Assembly (NCBI GenBank): GCA_024397995.1
Contig: CP073746.1
Coordinates: 496,001-560,000, forward strand
Length of the DNA stretch: 64,000 bases
DNA from: a bacterium SCSIO 12827
Lineage (GTDB): Bacteria > Pseudomonadota > Alphaproteobacteria > Rhodospirillales > Casp-alpha2
Reading direction: 5' to 3'
Shown: piece after piece, positions 15,961 to 27,109 of the stretch
Position numbering within the stretch: position 1 is the stretch's first letter
Layout of the letters: every line of letters starts with the position of its first letter
The notes under the pieces: model-generated
Told to the model about the DNA's origin: nothing
What the model saw: only the letters and a program-made list of their open reading frames with translations
Database searches by the model: none
Position numbers and translations under genes: made by a program

Positions 15961-17051
15961 GTGTCGGCCCCCATGAAGTCGCGCAGTGCCACGATCACCG
16001 CCTCCATCTCGTCCGCCTTGCCGATGGTAATGCGCAGGCAGTCCGGCAGGCCATAGCCCGCGACCCGGCGCGCGATGATGCCGTTGGATTTCAGATGCTC
16101 ATCCGCGGCCTCGGCCGTCGCGACGTCGGCAAAGCGGACCAGCACGAAGTTGCCGACCCCATCGGGCACGAACAGGCCCAACTGGCGCAGGGCGTCCTGC
16201 ATGCGCTTCAGCCATGCGTCGTTATGCGCCCGGGACATGTCGGTGAAGGCCGTGTCGTTGAAGGCGGCGAGCCCCGCCATCTGGGCCGGAACGGAGACGT
16301 TGAAGGGACCCCGCACACGGTTGAGCACGGCAGCGACCGTTTCCGGCATATAGGCCCAGCCGAGGCGCGCCCCGCCAAGGCCGTACATTTTTGAGAACGT
16401 GCGGGTCATGACCACGTTGTCAGCGTTCCGCACCATATCCATGCCGTCCGTATAGGTCGGCGTGCCGGTGACGTATTCCGCATAGGCGGCATCGACGACC
16501 AGAAGAATATCGTCGCGCAGGCCGTCCCGCAGGCGCGCGAGTTCGTCCGCCGTCAGGAAGGTGCCTGTCGGATTGTTGGGATTGGCGATGAACAGCAGGC
16601 GTGTGTTTTCCGTCACCGCCGCGAGCAGGTTGTCGACGTCCGCTTTCAGGTCCGTTTCCGGCGCCTTCACGGGCGTGGCACCCGCGGCCATGGCGGAAAT
16701 GCCGTACATCAGGAAGCCGTGTTCGGAATACAGGACCTCGTCCCCCGGGCCGACATAGGCCTGGCACAGCATGTTGATGATCTCGTCCGACCCGGCACCC
16801 AGCACGATGCGCTGGGGCTCCAGGCCGTATCGGCCGGCGATGGCGGCGCGCAGGTCCGGGGCATGGCCGTCGGGATAGCGGTGGATGGTTAGGGCCGCGT
16901 CCGCCAGCGCCTTGACGGCGGCCGGGCTCGGGCCGAACGCGCCTTCGTTGGACGACAGCTTGATGACCTTGTCGGCGCCCGCGATCTTGCTTTCACCACC
17001 CTTGTAGGGGGCGATGTTCATGATGCCGGGCTGTGGGCGGGGCGTGGTCAT
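15957..17051 (-). CDS. hisC: histidinol-phosphate / aromatic aminotransferase
   Basis: 364 residues, PLP-dependent fold type I. LSSNEGAFGPSP, NPNNPTGTFL, DAAYAEY and the PLP-lysine motif TRTFSKMYGLGGARLGW are present. Here it sits between chorismate mutase and prephenate dehydrogenase, so it may serve aromatic amino acids (prephenate or phenylpyruvate transamination) as well as histidine. ATG 17051 overlaps the chorismate mutase stop; a longer open frame upstream lies inside that gene and is rejected. Confidence 0.9.
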   Translation of the reverse strand: MTTPRPQPGIMNIAPYKGGESKIAGADKVIKLSSNEGAFGPSPAAVKALADAALTIHRYPDGHAPDLRAAIAGRYGLEPQRIVLGAGSDEIINMLCQAYVGPGDEVLYSEHGFLMYGISAMAAGATPVKAPETDLKADVDNLLAAVTENTRLLFIANPNNPTGTFLTADELARLRDGLRDDILLVVDAAYAEYVTGTPTYTDGMDMVRNADNVVMTRTFSKMYGLGGARLGWAYMPETVAAVLNRVRGPFNVSVPAQMAGLAAFNDTAFTDMSRAHNDAWLKRMQDALRQLGLFVPDGVGNFVLVRFADVATAEAADEHLKSNGIIARRVAGYGLPDCLRITIGKADEMEAVIVALRDFMGADT

Positions 17052-17941
17052 CGCTTTTTCCCCGGGTCCAGTTCCTGCGGGCCCAGCGGCGTGGCGCAGG
17101 CGCCCAAGTGAATGACCCGGCTGACCTTGCCTTTGACGTTTTCCTTCAGGGCGTCCAAATGGCCCTTTTCCGGATCGACGAAACCAAACACCTCGACCAG
17201 ATGGATCCAGGCCGCCGGGCGTGCCGGTTCGTGCCAAAGCTGGTTGTACACGGGCGAGAAACCAAGCCCGTTGAGGGCCTTGCCGATCGTGCGGAAGGGA
17301 ATGTCCTCTTCACATTCGACGGCCAGATAGGTGCGGTCGCGGCCGGTCGGCTCGGGCTTGACCAGCGGGCAGATGACGAGCGCTTCCAGGCCCTGGGCCT
17401 CGAACCCGTTGCCGGGCCCGGCGAAGGGCAGGCGGGCGATGATGCGGGGTGCATCCTCGGCCGTCGACACCAAATGACGCCACCACTGGTCGGAGTCCTG
17501 ATCGTTGCGCGGCAGGGGCAGAACGCCGAGCGTGTATTCCTGGCGCTGCACGGCTTCGACCACCCGGGCAGAGGTGGTGAACCGGCGCATGGGCGTGAAG
17601 CTGCCGTATTGGTCGCGCGTCATGTCCCAGTATCCGGTCTGGTTTTCCGGAACCATGACGGCCACGGAAAAGGGGCCTTCGAAGCTCAGGGTCGCGACGA
17701 TCAACTCGCGCCAGATGCGCGTCAGCTCGCGGCGCGGAAAGGGGCCTTTGTGGCGCTCCATCAGGCGATAAATGATTTCCGCCTCGCGGGCCGGTCTGAT
17801 CTTGACGCTTTCGCCCTTTTTGATCTCGCGCACGTTCTCCACCACCTGGGTCCGCTGCATGATCAGGTCATGGAGCTTCTCGTCGATGTCGTCGATCTGT
17901 TGGCGCAGGTCGGCAAGCGTGGGTTTGCGGGGCTTTGTCAT
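17048..17941 (-). CDS. chorismate mutase (AroQ type) with C-terminal prephenate-dehydratase-like region
   Basis: 297 residues. The first about 85 residues are an AroQ chorismate mutase: LADLRQQIDDIDEKLHDLIM, with the usual Arg/Lys/Glu active-site residues (RPAREAEII). The rest resembles a dehydratase-plus-ACT architecture but I do not see the Thr-Arg-Phe catalytic motif of PheA, so dehydratase activity is doubtful; it may be a regulatory domain. It heads the hisC-tyrC cluster. A promoter is predicted just upstream. Confidence 0.85.
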   Translation of the reverse strand: MTKPRKPTLADLRQQIDDIDEKLHDLIMQRTQVVENVREIKKGESVKIRPAREAEIIYRLMERHKGPFPRRELTRIWRELIVATLSFEGPFSVAVMVPENQTGYWDMTRDQYGSFTPMRRFTTSARVVEAVQRQEYTLGVLPLPRNDQDSDQWWRHLVSTAEDAPRIIARLPFAGPGNGFEAQGLEALVICPLVKPEPTGRDRTYLAVECEEDIPFRTIGKALNGLGFSPVYNQLWHEPARPAAWIHLVEVFGFVDPEKGHLDALKENVKGKVSRVIHLGACATPLGPQELDPGKKR

Positions 17942-17979
17942 GATGTTTCGGGTCGTTGGTAATGGCGGGGAGCTGCGTA

Positions 17980-18008
17980 GTGATACTGGGATGGTGGGCG
18001 GAAATCAA
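17980..18008 (-). promoter_or_regulatory. predicted promoter for chorismate mutase-hisC-tyrC
   Basis: On the minus strand TTGATT (18003-18008) and TATCAC (17980-17985) are spaced by 17 bases, about 40 bases before the chorismate mutase start. No attenuator or T-box-like structure is evident in the short leader. Confidence 0.4.
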
Positions 18009-18022
18009 AGGCAAATCAGGTG

Positions 18023-18787
18023 CTAACGCGCGCCCGGCCCCGGTTTCAGGCGGACCCGCCCGGCGGCGGTGCCCCGCCGCTCGGGCATGGGAAGGTAGGC
18101 ACGCCGGCCGCGCGCCGGGTGGGCCGGGGTCGCGGCATAGATCTGTTTGACCGCCTCCATGACCACGACGCCGGCGAAAGACCCCCACAACACGGCGCCC
18201 GCGCGCTCCCAGGCCGGGGCCGAGCGGACCAGAAGCGCCGTGCGAAACGGCGGCATGTAAAGGGCCCGGTCCGTGGTCAGCGGCGTGAACATGGATTCTC
18301 GAAGCAGGCGGGACAGCTGGCGTGGCGAGAACGGCCGGCCATGGCCGAACGGTGTGCGTTCGAACCGTGCCCACAGACCCGACCGGTTGGGCACGACCAC
18401 CATCAGCCGCCCGGAATCGGTCAGCACCCGCCAGATCTCGCGCATCAGGGGTTCAACCTGTTCGGCGCATTCCAGGGCGTGGACCAGGACGATGCGGTCC
18501 ATGGACAGGTCGGGAAAGGGGAGTTCCAGTTCATCCACCAAGGCTGCCTGGCCGCCGCCCTGGGCGGGCCAGCGCAGCACCCCCTGGCGCGCCGGCATGG
18601 CGGCAATGACGCGATCGGCCTCGTCGCGGAACCCTTCCAGATAGGGCGCGGCATAGCCGATGCCCAGGATGCGCTGGCCCTTCATGTCGGGCCACATGGC
18701 GCGCATCTTGCGCCGGATCATGCGCCGGGCGGCCTGCCCCAGGGGGGCGGCGTAAAAATCGCGCAGGTCTACAACGTCGATCCACAT
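18023..18787 (-). CDS. class I SAM-dependent methyltransferase-like protein
   Basis: 254 residues. The central region has a methyltransferase fold: RILGIGYAAPYLEGF (motif I-like, though not a canonical GxGxG), the acidic LPFPDLSMDRIVLVHALE (motif IV to post-IV) and MREIWRVLTDSGRLMVVVPN. The substrate is not apparent. The C-terminal 30 residues are Arg/Pro-rich and basic. It reads toward the chorismate mutase gene but a promoter between them suggests separate expression. Confidence 0.75.
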   Translation of the reverse strand: MWIDVVDLRDFYAAPLGQAARRMIRRKMRAMWPDMKGQRILGIGYAAPYLEGFRDEADRVIAAMPARQGVLRWPAQGGGQAALVDELELPFPDLSMDRIVLVHALECAEQVEPLMREIWRVLTDSGRLMVVVPNRSGLWARFERTPFGHGRPFSPRQLSRLLRESMFTPLTTDRALYMPPFRTALLVRSAPAWERAGAVLWGSFAGVVVMEAVKQIYAATPAHPARGRRAYLPMPERRGTAAGRVRLKPGPGAR

Positions 18788-18918
18788 GGGGCAGGAGCAT
18801 AGAGCATTCGCAGCCCGCTCAAAACGCCCAGTACAAGTTCATCCGGCGTGGCACAGTGCGATGACGGGTGTTATTGTCGCCGCCAAACGACCATCCCAAG
18901 CCCGGAGACACCTAATCC

Positions 18919-19521
18919 ATGAAACTTCGCTATTCCCCGACATCGCCCTTCGTCCGCAAGGTTAGGGTGACGGCCATCGAAACCGGCCTGGACGACCAGA
19001 TCGAGCGCATCAACACCAATGTTTGGGCGCCGGACACGGACATCGGCACGGACAATCCGGTCGGCAAAGTGCCGACCCTGGTCACTGACGGTGGCGAAAT
19101 CCTCTACGATTCTTCCGTCATCTGCGAATACTTGGACAGCCTGCACGATGGCCAGAAGCTGTTTCCCGCCGTGGGCGGCGCCCGCTGGCAGGCGCTGCGC
19201 CTGAACGCGCTGGGCGACGGCATGGCCGAAACCGGCATCCGCCGTCTGCTTGAAGGCCGGTTCTGGAAGGAAAGCCCGCGTCAGGATTGGATCGACCGCG
19301 CCAACAAGGTTCTCGGCCGCTGTTTCAAGGCGCTTGAGGACGATGCGGGCGCGCTCGCCGGTCCGGTCACCATCGGCCAGATTTCCGTGGGTTGCGCCAT
19401 CGGCTGGCTCGACATGCGGTTCAATGATCTTGGCTGGCGCGACGATTGCCCGGCGCTGGCCGACTGGTATGCCGGGTTCTCGGCCCGCCCGTCCATGGTG
19501 GCGACCGAGCCCAAGGAATAA
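18919..19521 (+). CDS. glutathione S-transferase family protein
   Basis: 200 residues. The N-terminal thioredoxin-like domain reads MKLRYSPTSPFVRKVRVTA with SPFVRK at the active-site turn, KVPTL with the cis-Pro, and DSSVICEYLD with the glutathione-binding Asp-Ser. The C-terminal all-helical domain follows with GQISVGCAIGWLDMRF. This is the YibF-like subgroup. GGAGACA precedes the ATG. It may conjugate or reduce electrophiles; the substrate is unknown. Confidence 0.9.
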   Translation: MKLRYSPTSPFVRKVRVTAIETGLDDQIERINTNVWAPDTDIGTDNPVGKVPTLVTDGGEILYDSSVICEYLDSLHDGQKLFPAVGGARWQALRLNALGDGMAETGIRRLLEGRFWKESPRQDWIDRANKVLGRCFKALEDDAGALAGPVTIGQISVGCAIGWLDMRFNDLGWRDDCPALADWYAGFSARPSMVATEPKE

Positions 19522-19551
19522 CCGGAACCGGACGGAGACAAGGGGGGCTAA

Positions 19552-20010
19552 GTGCAGGCAGCCGACATCATCAAGGCCCTGAACCTGGCCCCCCATCCGG
19601 AAGGCGGTCACTTTCGGGAAATTCACCGCGATGGACCGCCGGGTGGCGGACGCGGGGCGGTGACCAGCATCTATTACCTGTTGGCGGCGGGTGAACGGTC
19701 TCATTGGCACCGGGTCGACGCCGTGGAAATCTGGAACTTTCATGCCGCCGGCGGCGCCGGGGCGGCAGGCCTGACATTGGGTTTGTCGCCGGATGGCAAG
19801 TCGGTGCAAACCCATCTACTAGGAGAAAATCTGACGGCGGGGCAATCGCCCCAGGCGGTGGTGCCTGCCGGCTGCTGGCAGGCGGCGGCCCTTGCCGACG
19901 CGTCGCCGGGCGGATGGGTCCTGGTCGGCTGCACGGTCGCCCCGGCCTTTGATTTTGCCGGGTTCGAAATGGCGGCCCCCGGCTGGGCGCCGGAAGACTG
20001 GAAATCCTAA
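19552..20010 (+). CDS. DUF985 cupin-domain protein
   Basis: 152 residues with a GTG start preceded by AAGGGGGG. The family signature is clear: NLAPHPEGGHFREIHR near the N-terminus, SIYYLLAAGERSHWHRVDAVEIWNFHAG-like cupin strands with metal-site His residues, and VPAGCWQAAAL. It follows the GST gene by 30 bases and may be co-transcribed. DUF985 proteins are small cupins often linked to sugar-epimerase-like or unknown chemistry. Confidence 0.87.
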   Translation: MQAADIIKALNLAPHPEGGHFREIHRDGPPGGGRGAVTSIYYLLAAGERSHWHRVDAVEIWNFHAAGGAGAAGLTLGLSPDGKSVQTHLLGENLTAGQSPQAVVPAGCWQAAALADASPGGWVLVGCTVAPAFDFAGFEMAAPGWAPEDWKS

Positions 20011-20061
20011 GGCCCCGGCTCTAACGTAAAGCCAATTGACAACTTTGTGGTGGAGGCCGCC

Positions 20062-20520
20062 ATGGCCGCCGATAAGACCCTGCACGGTGCGGACAACCTG
20101 GGGGCCCTTTTGGTTCGGGCCTTCCGCTGGTTCGAGGAAGGCCTCGCCACCGATCCCGACACGGCGCATCTGCCGCGCCTGTCCGGCACCCAGTTCATGA
20201 CCCTGGTATCCCTTGACGACGACGGCACCTCGATCGCCGAACTGGCGCGCCGCGTCGGCGTGACCCGTCAGGCCATGCATCAGCAGATCGGCGAGATGGA
20301 AAGGGCAGCCTTGGTCGAACTGGTCGGTTCGCCCACGGACCGGCGGGTCAAACTGGTCAAGTTGTCCCTGCTTGGCCGCACCCTGGATCAGAAGGCCGCC
20401 GTCGCCATCGACGCCTTGGAACATGAACTGGCGAAGCGCATCGGCAAAGCCGCCGTGGCGGACCTGCGGGCGAACCTTTCGGTCGACTGGGGGCTGCCCG
20501 GTAAACAAGGCCGGCGCTAG
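20062..20520 (+). CDS. MarR-family transcriptional regulator
   Basis: 152 residues. A winged-helix DNA-binding domain is visible: LSGTQFMTLVSLDDDGTSIAE, recognition helix RRVGVTRQAMHQQIGEME, and wing GSPTDRRVKLVKLS. Flanking helices form the MarR dimer. ATG 20062 is chosen because GGAGG lies five bases upstream; a GTG at 20047 is possible. It converges on katG. Targets could be the upstream GST/cupin pair or itself; no operator was identified. Confidence 0.88.
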   Translation: MAADKTLHGADNLGALLVRAFRWFEEGLATDPDTAHLPRLSGTQFMTLVSLDDDGTSIAELARRVGVTRQAMHQQIGEMERAALVELVGSPTDRRVKLVKLSLLGRTLDQKAAVAIDALEHELAKRIGKAAVADLRANLSVDWGLPGKQGRR

Positions 20521-20539
20521 CCCCCACCCGTACCCGAAA

Positions 20540-22860
<2,321 letters not shown>

Positions 22861-22869
22861 CGGCTCATA

Positions 22870-22884
22870 TTAGAGTCATTCTAA
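22870..22884. promoter_or_regulatory. Fur/PerR-type 7-1-7 palindrome upstream of katG
   Basis: TTAGAGTCATTCTAA reads as a 7-1-7 inverted repeat with one mismatched pair, close to PerR/Fur/Irr-family boxes such as TTATAAT-N-ATTATAA. It is about 110 bases upstream of the katG start and just before the putative -35. Peroxide- or iron-responsive control of katG by a Fur-superfamily protein is the natural reading. Confidence 0.5.
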
Positions 22885-22943
22885 AAAAGGATTGTGCCAT
22901 ACTGTGCCAGCAGGCGCCAGATGCGATCTGAAAATCCAAATGC

Positions 22944-23861
22944 TTACGGTTTTGGGGCGGTGAGGCGCGGTGCGCGGCGCGTTAGCATCGCCTTCGATGC
23001 CAATACGGCGCCGCCGACGATCAGAAGGCACCCCAGCCCCACGGAAAGCGTGGCCTCGCCCCGGCCGAAGGCGATCAGCAGAACGGTCGAGATCAGGGGG
23101 GCGGCATAGGCCAGGGCGCCCAGGACCTGGATATCGCCGTGTTTGGTGCCGTGATCCCAGGCGAAGAAAGCGGCGCCCACGGGCAGCAGGCCCAGGCCCA
23201 GCACGGCCAGCCACTCGCCCGCATCCGCCGGCCAGACCGTGGTCTCGAAGACGAGATGGCAGAGGAGCGCCAGCACCGCCGTCGCGGCGCAGAACCCGCC
23301 GACCGTGTCCGTCGGCACGGTGCGGAAGCGCCGGTTGATGACGGAATAGGCGGACCAGGTCAGGGCGCAGGCACCGGCCATGACGTAGCCCAGCGTATGC
23401 GCCGATTTGAAGCCCTTCAATCCGCCGCCGTCGGTCACCAGAATGACCGTTCCGGCCAGTCCGGCCAGCGCCCCGGCCACATGCCACCAGCGCAGCCGTT
23501 CACCCGGCAGCAGGGCCGAGAACACCACGATCAACAGCGGCCACAGATAGGCGATCAGCCCGGCTTCGACGGGTGGCGCGTTGCGCAGGGCCATGAAATA
23601 GAAAAAGTGGTAGCCGAACAGCCCGGCCACGCCCAAGGCCCAGGCACCCAACGGCTGGCGCAGATGGGCCAACGGCTGCTCGCCCCGGATCACCCATTTC
23701 AGGACGATCAACGCGGTGGCGACGGCAAAGCTCAGGGCGACCAGTTGAAACGGCGGGACATGGCCCGTCAGCGTGGTCAGCAGCGCCAGCATGCCCCACA
23801 TGAGGACCGCCGTGGCACCGATCAGGGTTGCTTTCGTTCGTGCCGTCGCGACGGCGGTCAT
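22944..23861 (-). CDS. EamA-family (DMT) transporter
   Basis: 305 residues and ten predicted transmembrane helices in two EamA repeats. The first repeat has AVLMWGMLALLTTLTG and LFGYHFFYFMALRNAPPVEAGLIAYLWPLL in the membrane; the second includes GYVMAGACALTWSAYSVINRR. The pattern is close to YddG-like aromatic amino acid or metabolite exporters. Its ATG overlaps the stop of the FG-GAP gene, so the two are coupled. Substrate is not known. Confidence 0.86.
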   Translation of the reverse strand: MTAVATARTKATLIGATAVLMWGMLALLTTLTGHVPPFQLVALSFAVATALIVLKWVIRGEQPLAHLRQPLGAWALGVAGLFGYHFFYFMALRNAPPVEAGLIAYLWPLLIVVFSALLPGERLRWWHVAGALAGLAGTVILVTDGGGLKGFKSAHTLGYVMAGACALTWSAYSVINRRFRTVPTDTVGGFCAATAVLALLCHLVFETTVWPADAGEWLAVLGLGLLPVGAAFFAWDHGTKHGDIQVLGALAYAAPLISTVLLIAFGRGEATLSVGLGCLLIVGGAVLASKAMLTRRAPRLTAPKP

Positions 23862-24871
23862 GGCGTGAATTTCACGACCTTGAGCCGCCCGCCGGGCGCG
23901 ATCACGGCTTCGGGCCGGCCGTCGTCGTCCAGATCCTGAACCACCACGGCAAGGTCGATGGTGTCCGTGTTCACGACCTCGGCCAGTTGGCGGAAGCTTC
24001 CGAAGGCGAAGGTGACGACGCGCAAGTTGCGCCGGGCCGCGTCGGGGACGATCAGGTCGGGGATGCCGTCGCCGTCCATGTCGGCGACATCGGACAGGCC
24101 CAGTTCCGGGGATCCGATGGCGTGGTTGGAAAAGCCATCGGCCTGATGCTCGACCTCAAGCCGCTCGCCCTTCCACTCGTATAGTTTCAGGATCGCGCCG
24201 ACATGGGGGGTGACCACGGCGGCGATCTCGTTGCGTCCGTCGCCGTCAAAATCGCCGACGCCGACCGGATTGAGCCAGCGGAAGGGCTGGCCGATGGGCT
24301 CCGATTCCGCGGCCCAGCGCAGGCCCCGGTCCGAGGTCTCGATGACGGCCAGCGCCGCCCCCGCCTTGGTGTAGCTTTTGACCGCCAGGATTTCATCGAC
24401 CCCGTCGCCGTCGATATCGACGATGCGGGGCGTGCGGTCCTCGAACACGGCCTGGGTGGTCAGGTCGAGGGTTTCCAGATATCCGCCCCGAAGGCGCAAG
24501 GCCAGGCCGCCCGCCTCGATCGCGTCGCCCAGCACGCCGTGGCCGTAGCGGTCCGTCGGCTTGCGGTACCAGGCGGCGCGGATGTTGCGGGTGCCGGTGA
24601 CGACGATCTCGTCGGGCATGGGGGCGCTGTCGTTCGATCCCACGGGGGCCAGGGGCTCGGGGCGCGGCGTCAGGGTTACGCCCTGTTCGTCCAGACCGAC
24701 CGTATGGTGGGTGCCGTCGGCAAGTTTGATCACGGCCGTACCGTCAATGCGCCCGACCCAGGTTACGGGGTGGGGCAGTTCAGCCCCGAACTCGCGCGCC
24801 TCCATCGCCTCGGCGGTCGAGGCGGCGGACAGGACGGCACTGAGGGCGAACAGAAAAACGGCGCGTACCAT
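23858..24871 (-). CDS. exported FG-GAP/VCBS repeat protein
   Basis: 337 residues. A signal peptide (about 1-22, ending STAEA) is followed by at least four calcium-binding-type repeats with the DxDxDG pattern: DIDGDGVDEILAV, DFDGDGRNEIAAV, DMDGDGIPDLIVP and DLDDDGRPEAVIA. This suggests a beta-propeller in the periplasm or outside. ATG 24871 is preferred; a TTG at 24889 would extend it by six residues. It is coupled to the downstream DMT transporter. Role unknown. Confidence 0.8.
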   Translation of the reverse strand: MVRAVFLFALSAVLSAASTAEAMEAREFGAELPHPVTWVGRIDGTAVIKLADGTHHTVGLDEQGVTLTPRPEPLAPVGSNDSAPMPDEIVVTGTRNIRAAWYRKPTDRYGHGVLGDAIEAGGLALRLRGGYLETLDLTTQAVFEDRTPRIVDIDGDGVDEILAVKSYTKAGAALAVIETSDRGLRWAAESEPIGQPFRWLNPVGVGDFDGDGRNEIAAVVTPHVGAILKLYEWKGERLEVEHQADGFSNHAIGSPELGLSDVADMDGDGIPDLIVPDAARRNLRVVTFAFGSFRQLAEVVNTDTIDLAVVVQDLDDDGRPEAVIAPGGRLKVVKFTP

Positions 24872-24912
24872 GACGCGCCGTCTTATCAAAACTGTCTGAC
24901 CTGTGCCAGGAG

Positions 24913-25638
24913 TTACGCCATGTACTGCCCGCCGTTGGCCGACAGGGTCGAGCCGGTGATGAAGCCGGCTTCGTCCGAGGCCAGGAACACGACGCAGCGC
25001 GCGATTTCCTCGGCCTGGCCCAGGCGGCCCACGGGAATCTGCGGGATGACCTTGGTATCCAATACTTCCTTGGGCACGGCCATCACCATTTCCGTGGCGA
25101 TGTAGCCCGGTGCGATGGCGTTGACGGTGATACCCTTGGACGCCGTTTCCAGGGCCAGGGCCTTGGTGAAGCCCAGGTCGCCGGCCTTGGCGGCGGCATA
25201 GTTGGTTTGCCCGAATTGTCCCTTTTGGCCGTTGATCGAGCTGATCGACACGATCCGCCCGAAGCCGGCCCCCCGCATGTCGTCAATGACGTTGCGCGTG
25301 AGGTTGAAAAGGCCGGACAGGTTGGTGTCGATCACCGCGTCCCACTGTTCTTTCGACATCTTGTGCAGCGGTACGTCGCGGGTGATGCCAGCGTTGTTGA
25401 CCAGCACTTCCACGGCACCCAAGTCGGCTTTGATCTGGGTCAGGGCAGCGGCGACGGCATCGAAGTCGCCGACATCGAACTTGTAGACGGGGATGCCCGT
25501 TTCGTCCTTGAACTTGGCGGCGGCTTCGTCATTGCCGGCGTAATTGGCGGCGACGGTGTATCCGGCTTCCTTTAGGGCAACGCTGATTGCCTTGCCGATC
25601 CCGCGGGTGCCCCCGGTAACCAATGCGACGCGTCCCAT
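24913..25638 (-). CDS. phaB: acetoacetyl-CoA reductase PhaB
   Basis: 241 residues, a short-chain dehydrogenase that reduces acetoacetyl-CoA to (R)-3-hydroxybutyryl-CoA with NADPH for polyhydroxybutyrate. The cofactor loop TGGTRGIG (8-15), NNAGITRD, S134 in SISSINGQKGQFGQTNY, and Y147-x3-K151 are present; the SSINGQKGQFGQTNYAAAKAG stretch is diagnostic for PhaB. It is downstream of phaA with a terminator-like hairpin between them, which could lower its expression relative to phaA. Confidence 0.95.
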   Translation of the reverse strand: MGRVALVTGGTRGIGKAISVALKEAGYTVAANYAGNDEAAAKFKDETGIPVYKFDVGDFDAVAAALTQIKADLGAVEVLVNNAGITRDVPLHKMSKEQWDAVIDTNLSGLFNLTRNVIDDMRGAGFGRIVSISSINGQKGQFGQTNYAAAKAGDLGFTKALALETASKGITVNAIAPGYIATEMVMAVPKEVLDTKVIPQIPVGRLGQAEEIARCVVFLASDEAGFITGSTLSANGGQYMA

Positions 25639-25668
25639 GTCACTCTCCCTTGAACTTTATGGCGAAAA

Positions 25669-25700
25669 GGGGCGCCGCCTCCCCTGCCGATCGGCGCCCC
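25669..25700 (-). terminator. terminator-like hairpin between phaA and phaB
   Basis: GGGGCGCCG (25669-25677) pairs with CGGCGCCCC (25692-25700), a perfect 9-bp stem with a 14-base loop. On the minus strand it is followed directly by TTTT. It could act as a partial intrinsic terminator or RNA-processing site setting the phaA:phaB ratio. Confidence 0.5.
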
Positions 25701-25715
25701 GTTATGTTCTGCGTG

Positions 25716-26891
25716 TTAGTCCCGTTCGACGCACATGGCGATGCCCATGCCGCCGCCGATGCACAACGTGGCCAGGCCTTTCTTGGCGTCGCGCTTCTGC
25801 ATTTCGTACAGCAGCGTGGTCAGCACCCGCGTGCCGGAAGCCCCCACCGGGTGCCCCAGCGCGATGGCGCCGCCGTTGACGTTGACCTTGGCGGTATCCC
25901 AGCCCAGATCCTTGTTGACGGCGCAGGCCTGCGCGGCGAAGGCTTCGTTGGCTTCGATCAGATCCAGATCGTCGATCGTCCAGCCGGCCTTTGCCAGGGC
26001 AGCCTTGGACGCGGGGATCGGTCCGGTGCCCATGACGGCGGGATCGACGCCGGCGGTGGCCCAGGAAACGATGCGGGCCAGCGGCGTGATGCCGCGCTTT
26101 TCGGCATTCTTCAAGGTCATCAGAACCGTTGCGGCGGCACCGTCGTTGATGCCCGATGCGTTGCCGGCGGTCACCGTGCCTTCCTTGTCGAAGGCGGTGC
26201 GCATGCCGGCCAGGGCTTCCGCCGTGGTGCCCGGCTTGGGATGTTCGTCCGTGTCGACAACCGTCTCGCCCTTGCGGGATTTGATGGTGACGGGGCAGAT
26301 CTCGTCCTTGAACTTTCCGGCTTCCATGGCGGCGGCGGCCTTCTGCTGCGACGACAGTGCGAAGGCGTCCTGTTCATCACGCGTCAGCTGCCAGCGCTGG
26401 GCGACGTTTTCCGCCGTGTTGCCCATGTGATAGCCGTGGAAGGCGTCGGTCAGGCCGTCCTTGATCATGCTGTCGACCATTTCGGCCGATCCCATCTTGG
26501 TGCCGTTCCGCAGGTTCATGACATGGGGGGCCTGGCTCATGCTTTCCTGGCCACCGGCGACGACCACGTCGGCGTCACCCAATTTGATGGCCTGGAAGCC
26601 GAGGGCTACGGTGCGCAGGCCCGAGCCGCACAACTGGTTGATGCCGTAGGCCGTGGCCTCCACCGGGATGCCGGCGTTGACGGCGGCCTGGCGGGCCGGG
26701 TTCTGGCCGGCGCCGGCCTGCAAAATCTGGCCCATGATGACTTCGTTGACGTCCGCCGGCGCGACGCCGGCGCGCTTAAGCGCGGCGCGGATGGCGACTT
26801 CGCCCAGGTAATGGGCGGGAACGGAACTGAGGCCACCGTTGAAGGCGCCGATGGCGGTGCGTGCGGCGCTGGCGATTACGACTTCAGACAT
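25716..26891 (-). CDS. phaA: acetyl-CoA acetyltransferase PhaA
   Basis: 391 residues, thiolase that condenses two acetyl-CoA to acetoacetyl-CoA. The nucleophile C88 lies in [10 protein letters not shown], the catalytic His in [14 protein letters not shown], and the second Cys in [10 protein letters not shown]. Length and motifs match biosynthetic thiolases. It precedes phaB in the PHA operon. A FNR/FixK-like palindrome lies about 200 bases upstream, at the end of phaC. Confidence 0.95.
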   Translation of the reverse strand: MSEVVIASAARTAIGAFNGGLSSVPAHYLGEVAIRAALKRAGVAPADVNEVIMGQILQAGAGQNPARQAAVNAGIPVEATAYGINQLCGSGLRTVALGFQAIKLGDADVVVAGGQESMSQAPHVMNLRNGTKMGSAEMVDSMIKDGLTDAFHGYHMGNTAENVAQRWQLTRDEQDAFALSSQQKAAAAMEAGKFKDEICPVTIKSRKGETVVDTDEHPKPGTTAEALAGMRTAFDKEGTVTAGNASGINDGAAATVLMTLKNAEKRGITPLARIVSWATAGVDPAVMGTGPIPASKAALAKAGWTIDDLDLIEANEAFAAQACAVNKDLGWDTAKVNVNGGAIALGHPVGASGTRVLTTLLYEMQKRDAKKGLATLCIGGGMGIAMCVERD

Positions 26892-27093
26892 TCTTCTCTC
26901 TCCTCAACATGAATACATCCCCCCAGCATGGACCGTGGCCCCGCGAGGCGGCTGCAAATACGCAGTTTTGCGGTACTGCGCTGAATTGAAACCGTTTGGA
27001 TGTTTGCCTTGCGTGGCCGTTCTAGACGGCCTTCGTCCCTCTGTCGGTTATATGGCGCATCCCTGATGGATACAAGGATGATCCCTGGGCCAC

Positions 27094-27109
27094 CTTGACG
27101 CAGGTCAAG
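27094..27109. promoter_or_regulatory. FNR/FixK-like palindrome upstream of phaA
   Basis: CTTGACGCAGGTCAAG is a perfect 6-bp inverted repeat around GCAG and fits TTGA-N6-TCAA. It overlaps the last codons of phaC and lies about 205 bases before phaA. Oxygen-linked control of PHA synthesis is plausible but unproved. Confidence 0.38.
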
